From NCBI RefSeq assembly GCF_900111745.1, contig NZ_FOIJ01000014.1, forward strand, positions 62,001 to 126,000: a DNA stretch of 64,000 nt. Reading direction: 5' to 3'. Position numbers and translations under genes: made by a program. The notes beneath the pieces are model-generated. The model saw only the letters and a list, made by a program, of their open reading frames with translations. It did not search any database and was not told the origin of the DNA. Positions within the stretch are counted from its first letter, which is position 1; each line of letters opens with the position of its first letter. Below are positions 9,701-22,100 of this stretch, piece after piece. This DNA is from Stigmatella erecta. Its GTDB lineage: Bacteria; Myxococcota; Myxococcia; Myxococcales; Myxococcaceae.

Positions 9701-12700
9701 CATCAGGAGTGATCTCCTCCTGGGGAACAGCTGCGGCCACCAGCTGGAAGCACGCATCGAGCAACGCGGGGTGGATTCGATACGCCGAAGCCCGCGCCAC
9801 GAGCGGCTCCGGCAACCGCACATGCCCGAGCGCCTCCGCACGGCCACGCCACACCTGTTGCACGCCCTGGAACGCGGGGCCGTAGGCCACCCCACGGCGC
9901 GCCAGCTCCTCGTAGTGCGCCGCCTGGGCAATCACCTCGGTGCAACGCTCCCGGACCGCATCGAATGACTCGGGTGCCTGCGCCGGCGGCCCTCCCTCCA
10001 TGGGACGAATCCGCCCCACGACGTGCGCCATCCAGCCCGCCGGAGCGTTCGCGTCCGTGCTCGCTTTCTGGCTCGACAGCTGGAACGAGAGGACTCCCCC
10101 GCCCTCGTCGCTCAGCGCCATCTGGACCACGCGCTCCTGGCCCTCGGGCAGCAGCAGCCCCTCCTTGAAGGAGGTGTCGACGAGCTCGTGCGCCGTCTCT
10201 CCGGACATCTCCCGCGCTGCCGAGAGCGCCATCTCCAGATAGGCGGCGCCCGGCACCACCACCGCTCCACCCACGCGGTGATCCACCAGATAGGAAGGCT
10301 CCCGCGCGCTCAGCGCGGACTCCCAGAAACGGTTCTCCTTCTGTACGGAGGTCGTGAACGAGCCCCCCAGGAGCGGATGGTCTCCAGCGCCCGCCCGCAC
10401 GGCCCGGCCCCGCGAAGCAGTGGCCTGCAACTCCAGCCAGTGCCGCTCGCGCTGCCACGGATACGCGGGGAGCGCGACCCGGCGACGCTTGTTTGGATGC
10501 AACCGGAGCCAGTCCACGCGGTCCACGCGGGTGGCCAGCGCCCCCAGGGAGGAGAGCAGAGAAGGCCACTCCTCCTGGTCCCGGAGCAAGCTCGGCACCA
10601 CGAGTCCCCGCCCGGACGTATCCCCATCCCGCAGCATCGCATCCACGAAGGGCACGAGGATCGGATGGGGGCTCAGCTCGATGAACAGGACGTTCCCATC
10701 CTTGATGATGCGCTGTACCGCGTCGCCGAACAGCACGGGTTGACGGAGATTGCGCACCCAGTACGAGGCGCCCAGCTCGCGGCCATCGATGGGAGCCCCC
10801 GTCACCGTGGAATAGAGCGTGACCGTGCTTCCGGTGGGGCGAATGGCCGCCATCCGCTCCAGCAGTTCCTGCCGCAGCGGATCCATCTGCGGGCTGTGCG
10901 AGGCCACGTCCACCTTCACCCAGCGGCAGAACACTTCGCGCCGTTCAAGACGCTCCAGCACCTCCTTCAGCGCGGCTGGGTCTCCCGAGAGCACCGTCGA
11001 CTTCGGACTGTTGCTGACGGCGATGGCAATCCGGTCTTCCGCTCCCCGGATCTCGGCCTCCGCCTGCTCCCGGGAGAGCTCCACGACGGCCATGGCCCCC
11101 TGGCCACTGACACGCTTGAGCAGCTTGCTCCGCTCGCAGATGATGCGCGCCGCGTCCTCCAGAGAGAGCGCCCCCGCGACATGCGCCGCGGCGACCTCTC
11201 CCATGCTGTGCCCCACCACGGCATGAGGCTCCAGCCCCAACGAGCGCCACACCGCCGCGAGCGCCACCTGCAAGGCAAACAGCGTGGGCTGAATGACGTC
11301 GATGTCATTCCAGCGGGGCTGTTGCTCGGGATTCGTCAGGAGATCGCGCAAGGACCAGTCGGCGTGACGCCGTATCGCCTCATGGCAGCGGTCGATGGCC
11401 TCCCGGAACGTCGCATCCTCCGCGTACAACCTCCGTCCCATTCCGAGCCACTGCGAACCCTGGCCCGGAAAGACGAAGACGATCTTCTGTGCCTGCCCAG
11501 CGCCCCGGCGTCCTGCGGACAGCCCCGCGTGGCTCTCTCCTGCAGCGAAGGCCCTGAGCTGTGCGATGAGCTCCTGCTTGGACTTCGCCGCGAGGGCGAG
11601 CCGGTGCTCGTAATGCGACCGGAAGAGGGCCGCCGTGTAGCTGATGTCGGCGAGCGATCCCACCTCCTCGCCCTGCAGGAACGAGCCCCACGCCTCTGCC
11701 AGGGCAGACAAAGCCCGCGGTGTCTTCGCAGACAGGACGACGAGCTGCGCCTTGCCATCCTCGGCCGGTGCGGGGGTGCCAGTGGGGGCAGGAGCCTCCT
11801 CCAACACCACGTGCGCGTTGATTCCGCTCAGCCCGAAGGAACTCACGCCTGCGATGCGCCGTCCCTCATGGGCCGGCCAGGGGACGCGCTCGACGGGAAC
11901 TCGCGCCGGAATGCGATCCCACTCCACATGCGGGTTGGGGGTGCGGAAATGCAGATGCGGGGGGATCTCCTTGTGCTGGAGCGAAACGATCGTCTTGATG
12001 ACCCCGGCGATCCCCGCGGCCGGCTCCAGGTGTCCGATGTTCGTCTTCACCGACCCGATGAAGAAGGGCCTGTCCTCCGGACGTCCCTTGCCGAGCACGG
12101 CGCCAAGCGCCCGGAGTTCAATCGGATCCCCGAGCGGTGTGCCAGTCCCGTGGGCCTCGACATACCCCACCAGGGCCGGAGCAATGCGCGCGTTGTCGAG
12201 CGCCCGCTGAACGACCGCCTGTTGCGAAGGCCCATTGGGCACGGTCAGCCCACCGCTGGCCCCGTCATGGTTGACGGCGGAGCCGCGAATCAACGCCAGG
12301 ATGGAATCACCATCCCGCTGCGCATCCGAGAGGCGCTTGAGCACGAGAACGCCGCATCCCTCTCCTCGCACGTACCCATCCGCGGACGCATCGAACGTCT
12401 TGCACCGGCCATCGCTCGCGAGTGCCTGCATGCTGCACAAGCAGATCATCGTCTCCGGCGAGAGGATCAGGTTGACCCCGCCCGCCAGCGCCAGGTTGGA
12501 CTCACCTGCCCGGAGGCTCTCGCTGGCCAGATGGAGCGCAACCAACGATGACGAGCACGCGGTATCGACCGGCATGCACGGCCCCTGCAGTCCGAGCACG
12601 TACGAGACGCGGCCTGGCACGAAGCTGTAGCCGTTGCCCGTCGCCATGTACCCGTCGAAGCGGGTCGCGTCGTTCTCCTTCAACAGGCGCGCCATGTAGT

Positions 12701-13181
12701 CGCTGGACATCACGCCCATGAAGACGCCCGTCTTGCTGCCCACGAGCTGATCGGGCGCCATGCCCGCGTTCTCCAGCGCCTCCCAGGCGACCTCCAAGAC
12801 GAGCCGCTGCTGCGGATCCAGGCTCGCGGCCTCCCGGGGAGAGATGCCGAAGAACTCGGCATCGAAATGCTCCACGTCATCAAGGAAGCCACCCCGGGTT
12901 CCGTACATCTTGCCGGGAACGCCCCGGGTGGAATCGAAATGGCCGGGCACGTCCCACCGGGACTCGGGCACTTCGCGCAGCGCATCCACGCCGTCGCGCA
13001 AGATCCTCCAGTACGACGGCCCATCGACGGCGCCGCCCGGAAAGCGGCACCCCATCCCGATGACGGCGATCGGCTCGGTCCGGGCCCGCTCCACCGCATC
13101 GAGGCGTGACTGCATCTTCTCCACGAGCAACGCGGCGCGTTGAAGCGCGGAGAGCTCGGCTGGTTTTTCCTGCTTGCTCAT
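6699..13181 (-). CDS. mxaB: Type I PKS extension module 7 (MxaB): KS-AT-DH-ER(vestigial)-KR-ACP
   Basis: Last polyketide module, 2160 residues. A coiled-coil docking region (1-35) precedes KS (36-460; Cys209, His344, His384), AT (about 565-870; GHSMG Ser659, VASH 759-762, methylmalonyl-type), DH (about 935-1225; His968, Asp1142), an ER-like region (about 1465-1765) lacking key motifs, KR (about 1772-1960; LDD 1866-1868 so B-type, Tyr1923) and ACP (Ser2087). It ends in an acidic-to-hydrophobic tail DDKEVFVL that probably binds the docking domain of MxaA. The prediction is a C2 methyl and a C2=C3 double bond, as in myxalamid. In S. aurantiaca Sga15 this module is split over two genes, mxaB1 and mxaB2; here it is one uninterrupted frame. 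It overlaps the stop of mxaC by 4 bp. Confidence 0.88.
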   Translation of the reverse strand: MSKQEKPAELSALQRAALLVEKMQSRLDAVERARTEPIAVIGMGCRFPGGAVDGPSYWRILRDGVDALREVPESRWDVPGHFDSTRGVPGKMYGTRGGFLDDVEHFDAEFFGISPREAASLDPQQRLVLEVAWEALENAGMAPDQLVGSKTGVFMGVMSSDYMARLLKENDATRFDGYMATGNGYSFVPGRVSYVLGLQGPCMPVDTACSSSLVALHLASESLRAGESNLALAGGVNLILSPETMICLCSMQALASDGRCKTFDASADGYVRGEGCGVLVLKRLSDAQRDGDSILALIRGSAVNHDGASGGLTVPNGPSQQAVVQRALDNARIAPALVGYVEAHGTGTPLGDPIELRALGAVLGKGRPEDRPFFIGSVKTNIGHLEPAAGIAGVIKTIVSLQHKEIPPHLHFRTPNPHVEWDRIPARVPVERVPWPAHEGRRIAGVSSFGLSGINAHVVLEEAPAPTGTPAPAEDGKAQLVVLSAKTPRALSALAEAWGSFLQGEEVGSLADISYTAALFRSHYEHRLALAAKSKQELIAQLRAFAAGESHAGLSAGRRGAGQAQKIVFVFPGQGSQWLGMGRRLYAEDATFREAIDRCHEAIRRHADWSLRDLLTNPEQQPRWNDIDVIQPTLFALQVALAAVWRSLGLEPHAVVGHSMGEVAAAHVAGALSLEDAARIICERSKLLKRVSGQGAMAVVELSREQAEAEIRGAEDRIAIAVSNSPKSTVLSGDPAALKEVLERLERREVFCRWVKVDVASHSPQMDPLRQELLERMAAIRPTGSTVTLYSTVTGAPIDGRELGASYWVRNLRQPVLFGDAVQRIIKDGNVLFIELSPHPILVPFVDAMLRDGDTSGRGLVVPSLLRDQEEWPSLLSSLGALATRVDRVDWLRLHPNKRRRVALPAYPWQRERHWLELQATASRGRAVRAGAGDHPLLGGSFTTSVQKENRFWESALSAREPSYLVDHRVGGAVVVPGAAYLEMALSAAREMSGETAHELVDTSFKEGLLLPEGQERVVQMALSDEGGGVLSFQLSSQKASTDANAPAGWMAHVVGRIRPMEGGPPAQAPESFDAVRERCTEVIAQAAHYEELARRGVAYGPAFQGVQQVWRGRAEALGHVRLPEPLVARASAYRIHPALLDACFQLVAAAVPQEEITPDAGPAVPVALDCLRIHEQPGTEAFCHVRLRAQEGARNGVYEFDLVLRDASGRLLAEALGLRIQQLDSPVAEREGKDLFFSLEWRHEPAAQPVLPENSEATGRWLLVADGSELADAVESLLRTRKGDVIRVDLPGTGQGRRAVDAASPQAFDAVLAEAFGTGSVPRGVIHLMGQEPREVDPVMGCAGLLHLVQALSRASLASPPRLWLVTRGVHHGSANKSASDVVQAPLWGLGRTIAQEHSELKCTRVDVSAAMGPGDAGAALVRELLVADEEEELSLRMDGRHVGRIVRGSPGRSPSEAVVPVGGRPFHLERDTQGRLEFRAGARRPPGPGEIELEVEVAALGRPGEGSGPERWEGDGGVIGCSGRVVALGEGVKDVAVGEARIVLMTSGLGSHVSVPTGCTAKCPSSSSHGESAALAATVLPAWYALLHLGRMEKRSRVLILGAASGLGRAAVKLAKRGGAEVFAAAATDEERASLRELGANQVVDPSDASAITRLLDMTEGRGVDLAVVAPGSVDIERSLSVLSEGARVLDLRASGSAVHTGDANVAWCVVDVQEFARRKPERFARLWQEVREAVEAGGLPSAVGDASLLTLNDSKARVVVPAVEARRLRADGTYLVTGGLGGLGLAVAKWMVDQGAGHLVLVGRDTALTPEQQEVVSALEAAGARVRVARADVSDRAQLARVLSEIAEGGPPLRGIIHSAGVLDDGVLLQQTVERFRRVMAPKVLGGWNLHVLTREAPLDFFVLYSSAASLFGAPGQGNYVAANAFLDALAHHRRALGLPGLSINWGPFSEVGLAAAQANRGERLAQRGSDSLTPAEGNAILGRLLDGDVTQMAVMPLELRKWVEFYPRAKSSPWLSELVPAGSDTESGGAGDLALLETLRTAAPQEARAALEQFVREQLARVLRLDSARIDPEAPLQSFGLDSLMGLELRNRLVSGLGLSLPASLIWKHPTLTALCAHLLGEVMDRTLAETLARAGEGAGPVVDESATDDKEVFVL
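7887..8789 (-). other. Vestigial enoylreductase domain inside MxaB
   Basis: MxaB residues about 1465-1765 align in position with PKS enoylreductases: [14 protein letters not shown] at the start and [19 protein letters not shown] in the middle. The catalytic-fold motif GLNFRDV is replaced by a shortened [10 protein letters not shown] run. The substrate-loop region is condensed to a Cys/Ser-rich stretch. The nucleotide motif normally HAAAGGVG reads LGAASGLG. I infer it no longer reduces the C2=C3 alkene, which fits the unsaturated amide end of the myxalamids. It separates DH from KR as a structural spacer. Confidence 0.7.
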
Positions 13182-16100
13182 GATCCTTCTTCCATCAGGG
13201 CAGAGAGCTTCGCCTCCAGGGAGGCGGCAAGCTCATCCGGCGATAGCTCCATGATGCGCTCGAGAATGGCCGTGTCCTGGACCTCTCCTTGCGCGTTTCC
13301 TGCCGATTGCTTCTCCAAACCGAGGACTTCACCCAGCAGGTACTTCGCGATCGCCTCGGCCGTCGGATAATCGAAGACCAGTGTCGAGGGCAGCGACGCA
13401 CCCACGCTGTTTTGCAAACGGTTGCGAAGCTCAAGCGCCATCAGCGAGTCCATGCCGACCTCGAACAGCCGCTGCCGCGGCTCCAGAGGAGCCGACGCAT
13501 CCAGGCCCAGCACCCGCACCGCTTCGCCCTGCACGTGCTCCATCAGCAACGGCAGGCGCTGGCGTGGCTCCGCCGACTCGAGCCGGCGCCGGAACTCGGA
13601 AGACGAGTGCCCATTGACCTCAGGTTCGGCCACCACCCGCCCAGAAACCTCGGCGAGCACGGTCGGCGCCGCGCCCCGGGGGTACTGCGCGAGATAGCGC
13701 GACCATTGAACCTGCATGAGGGTGAGTTGCGGCTGCGCCCTGCCAAGCGCCCGGCTGAACGCCTGCAGCGCCTCATCCGGAGAGAACGCCTCGATGCCCT
13801 GTGTCTGGAAGCGGGACGCATGCTGCGCGGCCATGCCCACTTCCGCCCAGGGACCCCAGTTGATGCTCAGCGCCGGGAGCCCCAGGGAACGCCGGTGGTG
13901 CGCCAGCGCGTCCAGGAAGGCATTGGCCGCCGCGTAGCTCCCCTGCCCCGGCGGGCCCAGCAGCGTCGCCGCCGACGAGTACAGGACGAAGAAGTCGAGT
14001 TCCTTGTCCTTCGTCAACTCATGGAGGTGCCATGCGCCATCCACCTTAGGTGCGAGCACGCGGGCGAAGCGCTCCCAGTCCTGCTGCAGCAGGACGCCAT
14101 CGTCCAGGACACCTGCGGCATGGACCACGCCGCGCAGGGGCGCCAGCCGCTCCGCCTCCTCAAGGGTACGGCGGACGTCTCCCAGCTTCGAGACATCCGC
14201 CTGGAGGACGAGGATCTTCGCGCCAGCAGCCTCCAGGGCGCGAAGGGTTTCCTGCGCCTCTGGCTTGGCCCCGCCACGCCCGATGAGCACGAGATTCCGC
14301 GCGCCCTGATCCACCATCCACTGGGCCAACGAGAGGCCTAGTCCACCGAGTCCCCCCGTGAGCAGGTAGCTCGCGTCTGGCCGCAACCGCTGCGCCGCAC
14401 TCCGCTGCTCATCACGCGACGCGCGAATCCGAGCAACGTGACGCTGGCCCTCACGGATCACCACCTGGCGCTCGCCATCGGAGGCACCCAACTCGCGCCA
14501 GATCGCCGCCGCATCCTCTCCAGAAGCGGAGGGATCGAGGTCGATCAGCGCACCGCACCGCTCAGGGTGCTCCTGCGAGAAGACGACCCCCAAGCCCCAG
14601 ACAGGGACCTGATTCAACGCAAGCGGCCCCGAACCGGACGGGAGCGCGCGAGCGCCACGGGTTACCAGCCAGAGACGAGCAGCGGAGGAGGAGCCCGCCA
14701 GCGCCTGCGTCAGATGCAGCGCGCTGCCGCTGCCCATCAGGTGCGCCGCACGCAGCGACTCCACGTCACTGCCTCCCGGACCGCGCATCGCCCAGAGGTG
14801 GACGACGCCCCCGAGCGGCTCGCCCGGTGGCACCGCTTCCTTGAGCAACCGCGCGTAGTCCTCGGCGCGATGCGCGTTGAGGGTGAAGCGGTCACCGTCT
14901 TGGCGGGCGAACACCTCACCTGGCCGGACCAGCACGGGGCGGCAACCACTCTTCAGGAGCCGCTCCGCGAGCGCATCCCCGGTGCCCGCCTCGTCCGCGA
15001 ACACGATCCAGCGGCCAGACCCAGGCGCCCCCTCGGGCAGCGGCTGGCGCTTCCAGCCGAGCTCGTAGAGCGTATCGCGCTGGCCGTGGCGCAACACCGC
15101 CATGAGCGCCTCGCGCGGGGCGCGCTTGTGCTTCAGCCCCTCGATCTCGATGAGCACCCGTCCTTCGGCGTTGACCACGTAGACATCGCCGGTGATGACC
15201 TCTCCCACGGCCTCCTCCGCGTCCCGGCGTACGGCGTATGCCCACACGGGACCGGCCGGCTGCTCGTAGAAGCGGAAGCGCTCCACGGAGATCGGCACGT
15301 AGACGGTGCTCAGCTGCGCGTCCTCCCGGATGAGATCCGTGCCCATCGCCTGGAGGAAGGAGTCGACCAGGCCTGGGTGAACGTACAGCCCCCGGTCATC
15401 CCTCTCTGTGGGCAACCGCATCTGGCAGAGCGCCTCGCGCCCGCCACTCTGGACGCGCTCGATCCACCGGAACGCGTGGCCGAGGTTGAACCCGATGTCC
15501 CAGTTCCGCTCGTAGAGGCCCGACTCCATCAGGCGCGTGCACCGCGCTTCGATCTCCTGCCGAGAGAGAGGGGCCGGACGCGCAGGCCCGTCTCCACCCA
15601 CCTGCAGCGTTCCCGTGCCGTTCAGCAACCACCCCTCGGTCTCCTCGTCGGCGGACGCGGAGAGGCTGTAGATCTCGAAGTCGTACCGGCCCGGTCCCTT
15701 GGGCGCAAGGACGAGCTGAACGAGCTGCTCCTCGTCGTCCGCGAGCACGATGGGCTGCGAGAAGAGGCACTTTTCGATGGTGTACGGCCCCGTTCCGAAG
15801 GACTGGGCGGCGGTCGCGATGATGCGCGCGATGTGGCACGAGCCGGGCACAACGACCGTTCCGTAGAGCCGGTGATCATCCAGGAAGGGCAGCGACTGCG
15901 CGCTGTAGCGGCCCTCGAAAACGATCGACTTGTTCAAAGGCGAGCGCACGCGCTGCCCGACGAGCGCTTGCGCGCTCGTGACCGGCGAGACCGGACGAAG
16001 CGCCTTGGGCGCCTCCAGCCAGTGCCGCTGGTGCTGCCACGGATAGACAGGAAGCGCGACGCGCGACCGCTGGCGCCCACCATTCAACGCGGCCCAGTCC

Positions 16101-19100
16101 ACCTCCACGCCCTGGGTGTAGAGCGCCCCCAGGCTGGAGAGGATCTGCGGCTGCTCGGGATGGCCCTTGCGCAGCGAGGGCAACCAGGTGCCCGCCTCGT
16201 CCCCAAGCCCCTTCAGCGCCATGCCGGTGAGCGTCGGGTGCGGACCGATCTCCACGAACACGGTGCCGCCGAGCGCCCGGAGCGCCTTCAACCCATCGTG
16301 GAAGCGCACGGCTTCACGCACGTGGCGGCGGAAGTACGCGGCGTCGAGCACGGCGCTGTCCTCGAGGAGCTGGCCCGAGACATTGGAGGCCAGGTGGATG
16401 CGAGGCGCGCGGAAGGTGATTTTCCCGGCCGCCCGCTCAAACGCATCCAGCATGGGATCCATGAGCGGCGAGTGGAACGCGTGGGACACGGTCAGCCGCC
16501 GGGTCTTGAAGCCCTTGGCTTGCAACGAGGCGGAGATCGCCTCCACTGCCTCACGCTCACCGGAGATCACCGTGTCCGCAGGCCCGTTGACTGCCGCGAT
16601 CGAGACCCGATCCGTGTACGGAGCCAACACTTCCGCGACCTGCGCCTCGCTCGCGGAGACGGCCACCATCTCGCCATTGCGCGGCAACGCTTGCATGAGC
16701 CGCGCACGCTCGGTGATGAGCCCCAGGGCCTCCTCCAGCTCCATGACCCCGGCCACGCAGGCGGCCACATACTCGCCGACGCTGTGACCCAGCACCGCCC
16801 AGGGCTCGACGCCCCACGAGCGCCACAGTTCCGCCAGGGCGTACTCCAGCGAGAAGAGGGCTGGCTGGGTGTACTCGGTGTCATCGATCCGCGAGCCCGT
16901 TCCGAGCATCACCGACAGAAGGGACTCCCCCCACTTGCCCTCGAGCAGCGCATTGCATCGATCCAGGGCCGCACGGAAGACGGGCTCGGTCTCGTACAGC
17001 TCCCGTCCCATGCCTGCGTACTGGGCGCCCTGGCCCGTGAACACGAAGACCACCTTGGGAGACTCGCCCTCGGCGCGGCCTTGAGCCGACCGGGGGACCT
17101 CCTCCCCACGCGCGAGCGCCAGCAGCCGCTCCCGGGCCTGCTCCGTCGACTCCACGACGAGCGCGAGCCGGTGCGAGAACCAGGTACGCTGCGTGTTCGC
17201 CGCGTGGCAGACATCCGCGAGCGCCTGCTGCGGGGACGAGGCGAGGTGCTCACCGACCCGCGCCGCGAGCTGCGTGAGCGCACCCTTCGTCTTTGCCGAG
17301 AGCGCGAGCACGTGCAAGCCCCTCTCGGGCTGTGCCTCGAGAGGCCCGGCCGAGGGCGCCTCTTCTACGATGATGTGCGCATTGGTGCCGCTCAAGCCAA
17401 AGGCGCTGATGCCGGCAATCCTCGGGCGCGCACGCTCTGGCCAGGGCGTGACCTGCGTCGGGATGTCCAGCGGGAAGCCATTCAGCTCGATGTGCGGGTT
17501 GAGGCGCTTGAGGTGCAGGTGCGGAGGGACCACTCCGTGCCGGTGAGACAGGACAACCTTGATGAGGCCCGCGATGCCCGCCGCCGCCTCCAGGTGCCCG
17601 ATGCTGGTCTTCACCGAGCCGATCATCAGCCGCTGCTCGGACGTGCGTCCCTCTCCTAGCACGTTGGCCAGGGCTTGGACCTCAATGGGATCGCCGAGCG
17701 ATGTGCCCGTTCCATGCGCTTCGATGTAATCCACCTCCGCAGGCGCGACACCCGCGTTGGCCAGGGCGGCGCGGAGAACCTGCTGCTGGGCATCACCGTT
17801 GGGCACCGTCAGCGCACTGCTCGGGCCGTCGTGGTTGACCGCCGAGCCGCGAATGACGGCGAGGATGTCATCTCCATCCCGCTTTGCATCGGACAGACGC
17901 TTGAGGACCACGATGCCGCAACCCTCGCTGCGCACGTAGCCGTCCGCGGACGCGTCGAAAGTCTTGCATCGTCCATCCTGAGACAGGGCACGAAGCTGCG
18001 CGAGGTAGATGGTCGAGTGCGGCGCGAGCGTCATGTTGACACCACCGGCCAGCGCCAGGTTGCTCTCACCGGCGCGCAGGCTCTGGCAGGCTAGGTGCAC
18101 GGCCACCAGCGACGAGGAGCACGCGGTGTTCAAGCTCATCGTCGGCCCCTGGAACCGGAGCAGATAGGCCAGCCGGCCCGCGGCGAAGCTCGCGTCATTG
18201 CCCGTGGCGATGTAGGCATCACCCGGGGCCGAGGCGCTCCCCACGCCGTGGAGCATTGCGTACTCGTTGCTGCCGATTCCGATGAAGACGCCGGTGCGGG
18301 TATTGGCCAGGCGCGCCGGAGCCATCCCCGCGTGCTCCAGGGACTCCCAGGCCACCTCCAGCAGGAGGCGCTGCTGCGGGTCCATGTTCGCCGCTTCCCG
18401 AGGAGCAATCCCGAAGAACTGGGCATCGAACTGATCGGCCCCCTCCAGGAAACCACCCCACCGGGTATAGGTCTTCCCCGGGACGCCCGGCTGCGGGTCG
18501 TAGTAGTCGTCGACCTTCCACCGCGAGGCAGGGACCTCGCGGATGGCGTCCACGCCTCCCTCCAGCAGCCGCCAGAACGCTTCAGGACCCGAGGCCTGCG
18601 GAACCCGGCAGCCAATGCCGACGATCGCGATCGGCTCCGTCGCGCTGCTCACGACGCGGCCCGCATCCTCCTTCGCCTCCACGTCCAGCCGGAGCACGTC
18701 CTGCAGGATGTGAGACGCGAGTGCCAGAACGGAGGGACGATCAAACGCGACCGTGGCCGCGAGCTGGACCCCCAACCGGGCCACCAGCCGCCGCCGCAGC
18801 TCCACGGCGGTGATCGAGTCCATGCCCGTCTCGAAGAAGCCCTGCTCCAGCTTGACCGAGGCACTCGACGGGAAGCCGAGCACCCGGGCCACTTCTTCAC
18901 GGACCCACGAGGTCACCAGCTCCTTGCGGCGCGCGGGTGAGGCGTTGCGCAACTGCGCCAGCTCCTCGTTGCCGGCGTCCACCGCGACCGGGCGCGACGC
19001 GGGCACCGAAGCTGGACCGAGCGCCTCCAACAGGGGCTTGCGCGTCCGCGACTCGTAGACAGACTTGAAGAGGCTCCAGTCAATCTGGGCGACACTGCGC

Positions 19101-22100
19101 TGGGTGGCATCCATGGCGAGCAGCGCTTCGAGTACCTGAAGCCCCCCTTCCACGGTGACGCCCCGGAGTCCCATGCGCTCGAACCAGCGCAGGCCCTCTT
19201 CAGCGACCATCCCCTCGGCAGCCCACGGCCCCCAGTTGATGCTCAACGCGTGCAGCCCCCGCGCACGGCGGTGGTGGGCGAGCGAGTCGAGGAACTGGTT
19301 GCCCGCGGCGTAATGCGCCATCCGGGCCGAACCCCACACGGCCGAGCCCGATGAGAAGTAGACGGTGAAGTCCAGGTCCAGCCCTTGCGTCAGCTGGTGT
19401 AGCACCCACCCACCGGTCACCTTCGGGCGCAGAATGGAGGCGAGTGCCGCCTCATCCATGGCATCGAGTGACACGAGCGTGGACACACCCGCGGCGTGGA
19501 TGACGCCCTTCAGCGGGGCCGGGCCCTCCTGGATCGACTTGAGCACCTCCGCCATGCGGGCCGGATCCCCCACATCCGCACTGAGGGCGTGCACGACGGC
19601 CCCCTCGGCCTCCAATGCTTCGATCGCGGCAATCTGCCGGCCCACGTCGCTCTCGCGGGAAATCGCCGGCCACTCGGTGCGGCCGGGCAATCCCCGCCGG
19701 CCCAGAAGCACTAGGTGACGAGCCCCCTTGGAGACCATCCACCTCGCTACGTGCAACCCCAACCCACCGAGGCCACCCGTGATGAGGTACGACGCATCCG
19801 CACGGAGCGCGAGAGGCGCGAGCGCGGGCCTCGGTGCCGCGGGGACGAGGCGAGCCACGTACCGGGCCCCGCCGCGGAATGCGGTCTGATCCTCTCCATC
19901 GAAGCCGGACAGCTCCCGCCACAGGGCTTCCACTTCACCCGCCGGGGCGCTCGGATCCAGATCCAGCAACCCACCCCAAGCATCTGGGTACTCGAGCGCC
20001 ATGACGCGCCCAAGGCCCCACAAAGGCGCCTGCAGGGGCGAGCCGCTTGCGACTCCGCCCACCGCCTGAGTGCCACGGGTGCACAGCCACAGCCGGGCAC
20101 CGCTCGCGGAACCACTCCGCAAGAAGGCCTGCACGAGGCGCACCACCGCGTGGACACCCAGTTGCTGCGCGGACTCGACCTCCGCGAGCGTGGGCTCCGA
20201 AGCGGACGAAGCCTCCGCTCCCCACAGGTGCACGACGGCACGAATCGGCCCCACCTCCTGGAGCAAATGCTCGAAATGCTCGGAGCGCTGCGGATTGATC
20301 GACCGCACCCTCGGGCCTTGGACCGCCGCATCCTCACCGGGTACGACCAACCAGCACGGCTCCCCCCGCTGCTCAAGCAGGGCCGCCAGCGCGGCGCCCG
20401 TGCCTTCACGATGGCCGAGGATCAACCACGTCCCAGTCCCCTGCTGCGCGCGCGGTGAAGCCGCCCCGCGCTCACGTGCCTGCCACGTAATATCGTAGAC
20501 CCAATCGTCCGGCCGGCTCGTGCCCAAAGCGGGAGCAGCGCTGGCCACGCCGCTCACCACGGCCGCCGAAGCGCGGGCCGTCGTCGAGGCGTCGTCGAGA
20601 TCAATCCAGTACCGGGAGCGCTGCCACGGGTAGAGGGGCAACGAAACCAGGCGCCCCCCCGAGGGGAAGAGCCGGGCCCAATCCACAGGGAAGCCCTTCA
20701 CGTGGAGCCCGCCCAGCGCGCCGAGCATCACCGTCTGGCCATCCCGCCCCTTGCGCAGGGAGGGCACCGCCGCGCCCTCCAGCTCGCGGCGCTCAAGCGC
20801 CTGGGAGACATACCGGCCGAGCGCGGGCTGCGGCCCGAGTTCCACGAAGAGCCGGTGGCCTTCATCGATCAGGGCACCCACGGCGTCCGAGAAACGCACT
20901 GCCTCGCGGATGTTGCTCGCCCAGTAGGCCGCATCAAGCGCCTGGCCATCGATCACCCGGCCGCTCACCGTCGAGATCATCGGGATGGACGTTGGCCGCG
21001 TCTCAAGCTGGCCCAGCGCCTCGATCAACTCGGCCTGGAGCGGTGCCATCTGCTGGCTGTGGAACGCATAGTTGACGCCGAGATCACGCGTGGAGAGCCC
21101 ACGCGCACGCAGGGCCTCGAGCACCTCTCCGAGTGCCGCTGGCTCTCCAGAGAGGACAACGGATCGGGCGTCGTTGATGGCCCCGATCGACAACCGATCG
21201 GCGTAACGCGCGAGTTCGCGCTGGGCGTCCTCGGACGAGAGCTCGACCGCGGCCATGCGGCCCTTGCCAGTGACCCGCTGCATGAGGCGGCTCCGATGCG
21301 CCACCAGGCGCGCCGCTTCGGGCAGGCTCAGCGCCCCAGCCACGTGCGCGGCGGCGATCTCACCCACGCTGTGACCCACGACAGCGGCCGGGACGACACC
21401 GAGTGCGCGCCATGCCGCCGCGAGCGCGACCTGGATCGCGAAGATGGCAGGCTGCGCCACCTCCGTCTCATCCAACCGCGACGTGGGGCCTTCCACCTCA
21501 AGCGCTTCGACGATCGAGAATCCGGTGTGCTGGGCAAGCAGCGAATCGCACTCGCGCAGCGCAGCGGCGAAGGGCTCGCTCCGGGCGAGGAGATCCCGCC
21601 CCATGCCCTGCCACTGAGAGCCCTGACCGCCGAAGACGAAGACAACCTTCTCCCGCCGGCTCTCGGCGATACCCGCGGTGAGGTACGGCGGCGTCGCGCC
21701 ATCGAGGAAGGATTGGAGCTGCTCGCCCAACTCCTGCTTGGAGCGTCCGGCCACGGCGAGACGGTGCTCGTGGGGGTTGCGCCGGAGCGCGGCAGTGTAA
21801 GCGATGTCCTCGAGACGAAGCGCCTCGTTCTGCGGCTTTGCCAGGAGTTCCTGGTACGAGTGCGCGAGCGCTCGCAGCGCGCCCTCGCTCCTCGCGGACA
21901 AAGCGAGGAGCTGGGCCCCAGCCTCGGCGGCCACGGGCGCGGGGAGCGGCGTGGGAGCCTCCTCGAGGATCACATGAGCGTTGGTCCCGCTGATGCCGAA
22001 GGAACTCACGGCGGCGTAACGGCGCCTCTGAGAGGCCGGCCACGGCTGCAGCTGCGTCGGGATGACGAAAGGCGTGTCCTCGATCGAGATGCGGGGATTG

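Noticed and set aside
20000-20500. Possibility that a DH in module 5 was missed through a frameshift
   Set aside because: The frame is open across the whole linker between AT and KR, and the linker reads straight into the KR structural subdomain in every respect seen; there is too little sequence for a DH.
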